From contig SLIH01000405.1 in assembly GCA_007135745.1 (NCBI GenBank), positions 1 to 5,473 of the forward strand: a DNA stretch of 5,473 nucleotides, read 5' to 3'. This DNA comes from Halomonas sp. GTDB lineage: Bacteria > Pseudomonadota > Gammaproteobacteria > Pseudomonadales > Oleiphilaceae. The translations under genes and the position numbers were made by a program. Of the stretch, positions 5,270 through 5,473 are shown one piece after another. Numbering within the stretch: position 1 is the stretch's first letter; every line of letters starts with the position of its first letter. Under the pieces are notes generated by a model. The model saw nothing but the letters and a program-made list of their open reading frames with translations, ran no database searches and had not been told where the DNA came from.

Positions 5270-5473
5270 GCAGCCACCGGCTATGAAACACCGGAGTCCG
5301 TTTTGGGCCGACTGGAGTCCCCGACGCCTGACTTGAGCGCCAGCCCGTGGTGCCGACCATCCGGTACTGACTTAACCGGAAAATCCTGCCGAGGTGAGGC
5401 GGCCACAGGTTTACCGGGCCTGAGGCGGCTTTTCTGCGTCTGCCCCCCGCGACTCGGATAGTCACCTCTGGCA
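5270..5473. other. GC-rich 3' flank, no assigned gene
   Basis: Open frames exist on both strands because stops are rare in this composition, but none has a start with a ribosome-binding site or a recognisable motif. Seen here are an inverted repeat TCCGGT/ACCGGA (5360-5365 and 5375-5380, 9-base loop) and a 9-base direct repeat TGAGGCGGC (5395-5403 and 5421-5429). It could hold the promoter of the minus-strand gene ending at 4901, or the edge of a neighbouring gene. I cannot decide from this sequence. Confidence 0.35.

Noticed and set aside
4892..5473. Search for a DGR template repeat, accessory protein gene or reverse transcriptase downstream
   Set aside because: By eye, no segment resembles the 4200-4330 or 4715-4891 sequence and no reverse-transcriptase motif is present. 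Any such element must be outside the window.
1..5473. Similar 7-mers CGACTCG near both ends of the window, considered as attachment-site repeats
   Set aside because: Only seven bases are identical (4-10 and 5451-5457), which is expected by chance, and there is no integrase gene.

Overview
The window looks like chromosomal or accessory DNA of a Gram-negative bacterium of moderate GC content. A proteobacterium is most likely, of the beta/gamma kind where multi-domain DUF1566 (Lcl C-terminal-like) proteins are common. The signs are a lipobox lipoprotein, two Sec-type signal peptides and Shine-Dalgarno-led genes. No rRNA, tRNA, CRISPR array, transposase, integrase or reverse transcriptase was seen. 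The taxonomic guess is inference from protein style only.

Layout. Bases 1-484 hold no gene I can support. A 56-codon ORF with a reasonable ribosome-binding site (485-655) lies in an AT-rich patch. Bases 656-1028 are an apparent leader with only weak promoter-like sequences. Then comes a compact plus-strand block of three genes, probably one operon. The first is a lipoprotein (1029-1949) with a beta-rich N-terminal half, an acidic calcium-binding-like motif and a helical C-terminal half. The second is a 796-residue exported protein (1946-4336) that starts by a 4-base overlap with the lipoprotein stop. It combines an alpha/beta-hydrolase, an SH3-like, a PKD-like, a fibronectin type III and a DUF1566 domain. 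The third is a small secreted stand-alone DUF1566 protein (4373-4891). Downstream, a possible minus-strand gene (4901-5269) with an N-terminal hydrophobic segment converges on the operon. The final 200 bases are GC-rich and unassigned.

How the genes may work together. All three products are predicted to leave the cytoplasm. Tight spacing and translational coupling suggest that the lipoprotein and the hydrolase act as a pair at the cell envelope. The hydrolase carries at its C-terminus the kind of C-type-lectin-like scaffold that, in other bacteria, can be the target of diversity-generating retroelements (DGRs). Both DUF1566 domains end in the conserved frame (FWSSS ... AW.V.F..G ... VRLVR) around strongly diverged positions. 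The most interesting hypothesis is a surface esterase or lipase whose targeting domain is, or was, a diversified binding module, with a second secreted binder encoded next to it. The sequence shows the architecture. It does not show a template repeat or reverse transcriptase, so active diversification is unproven.
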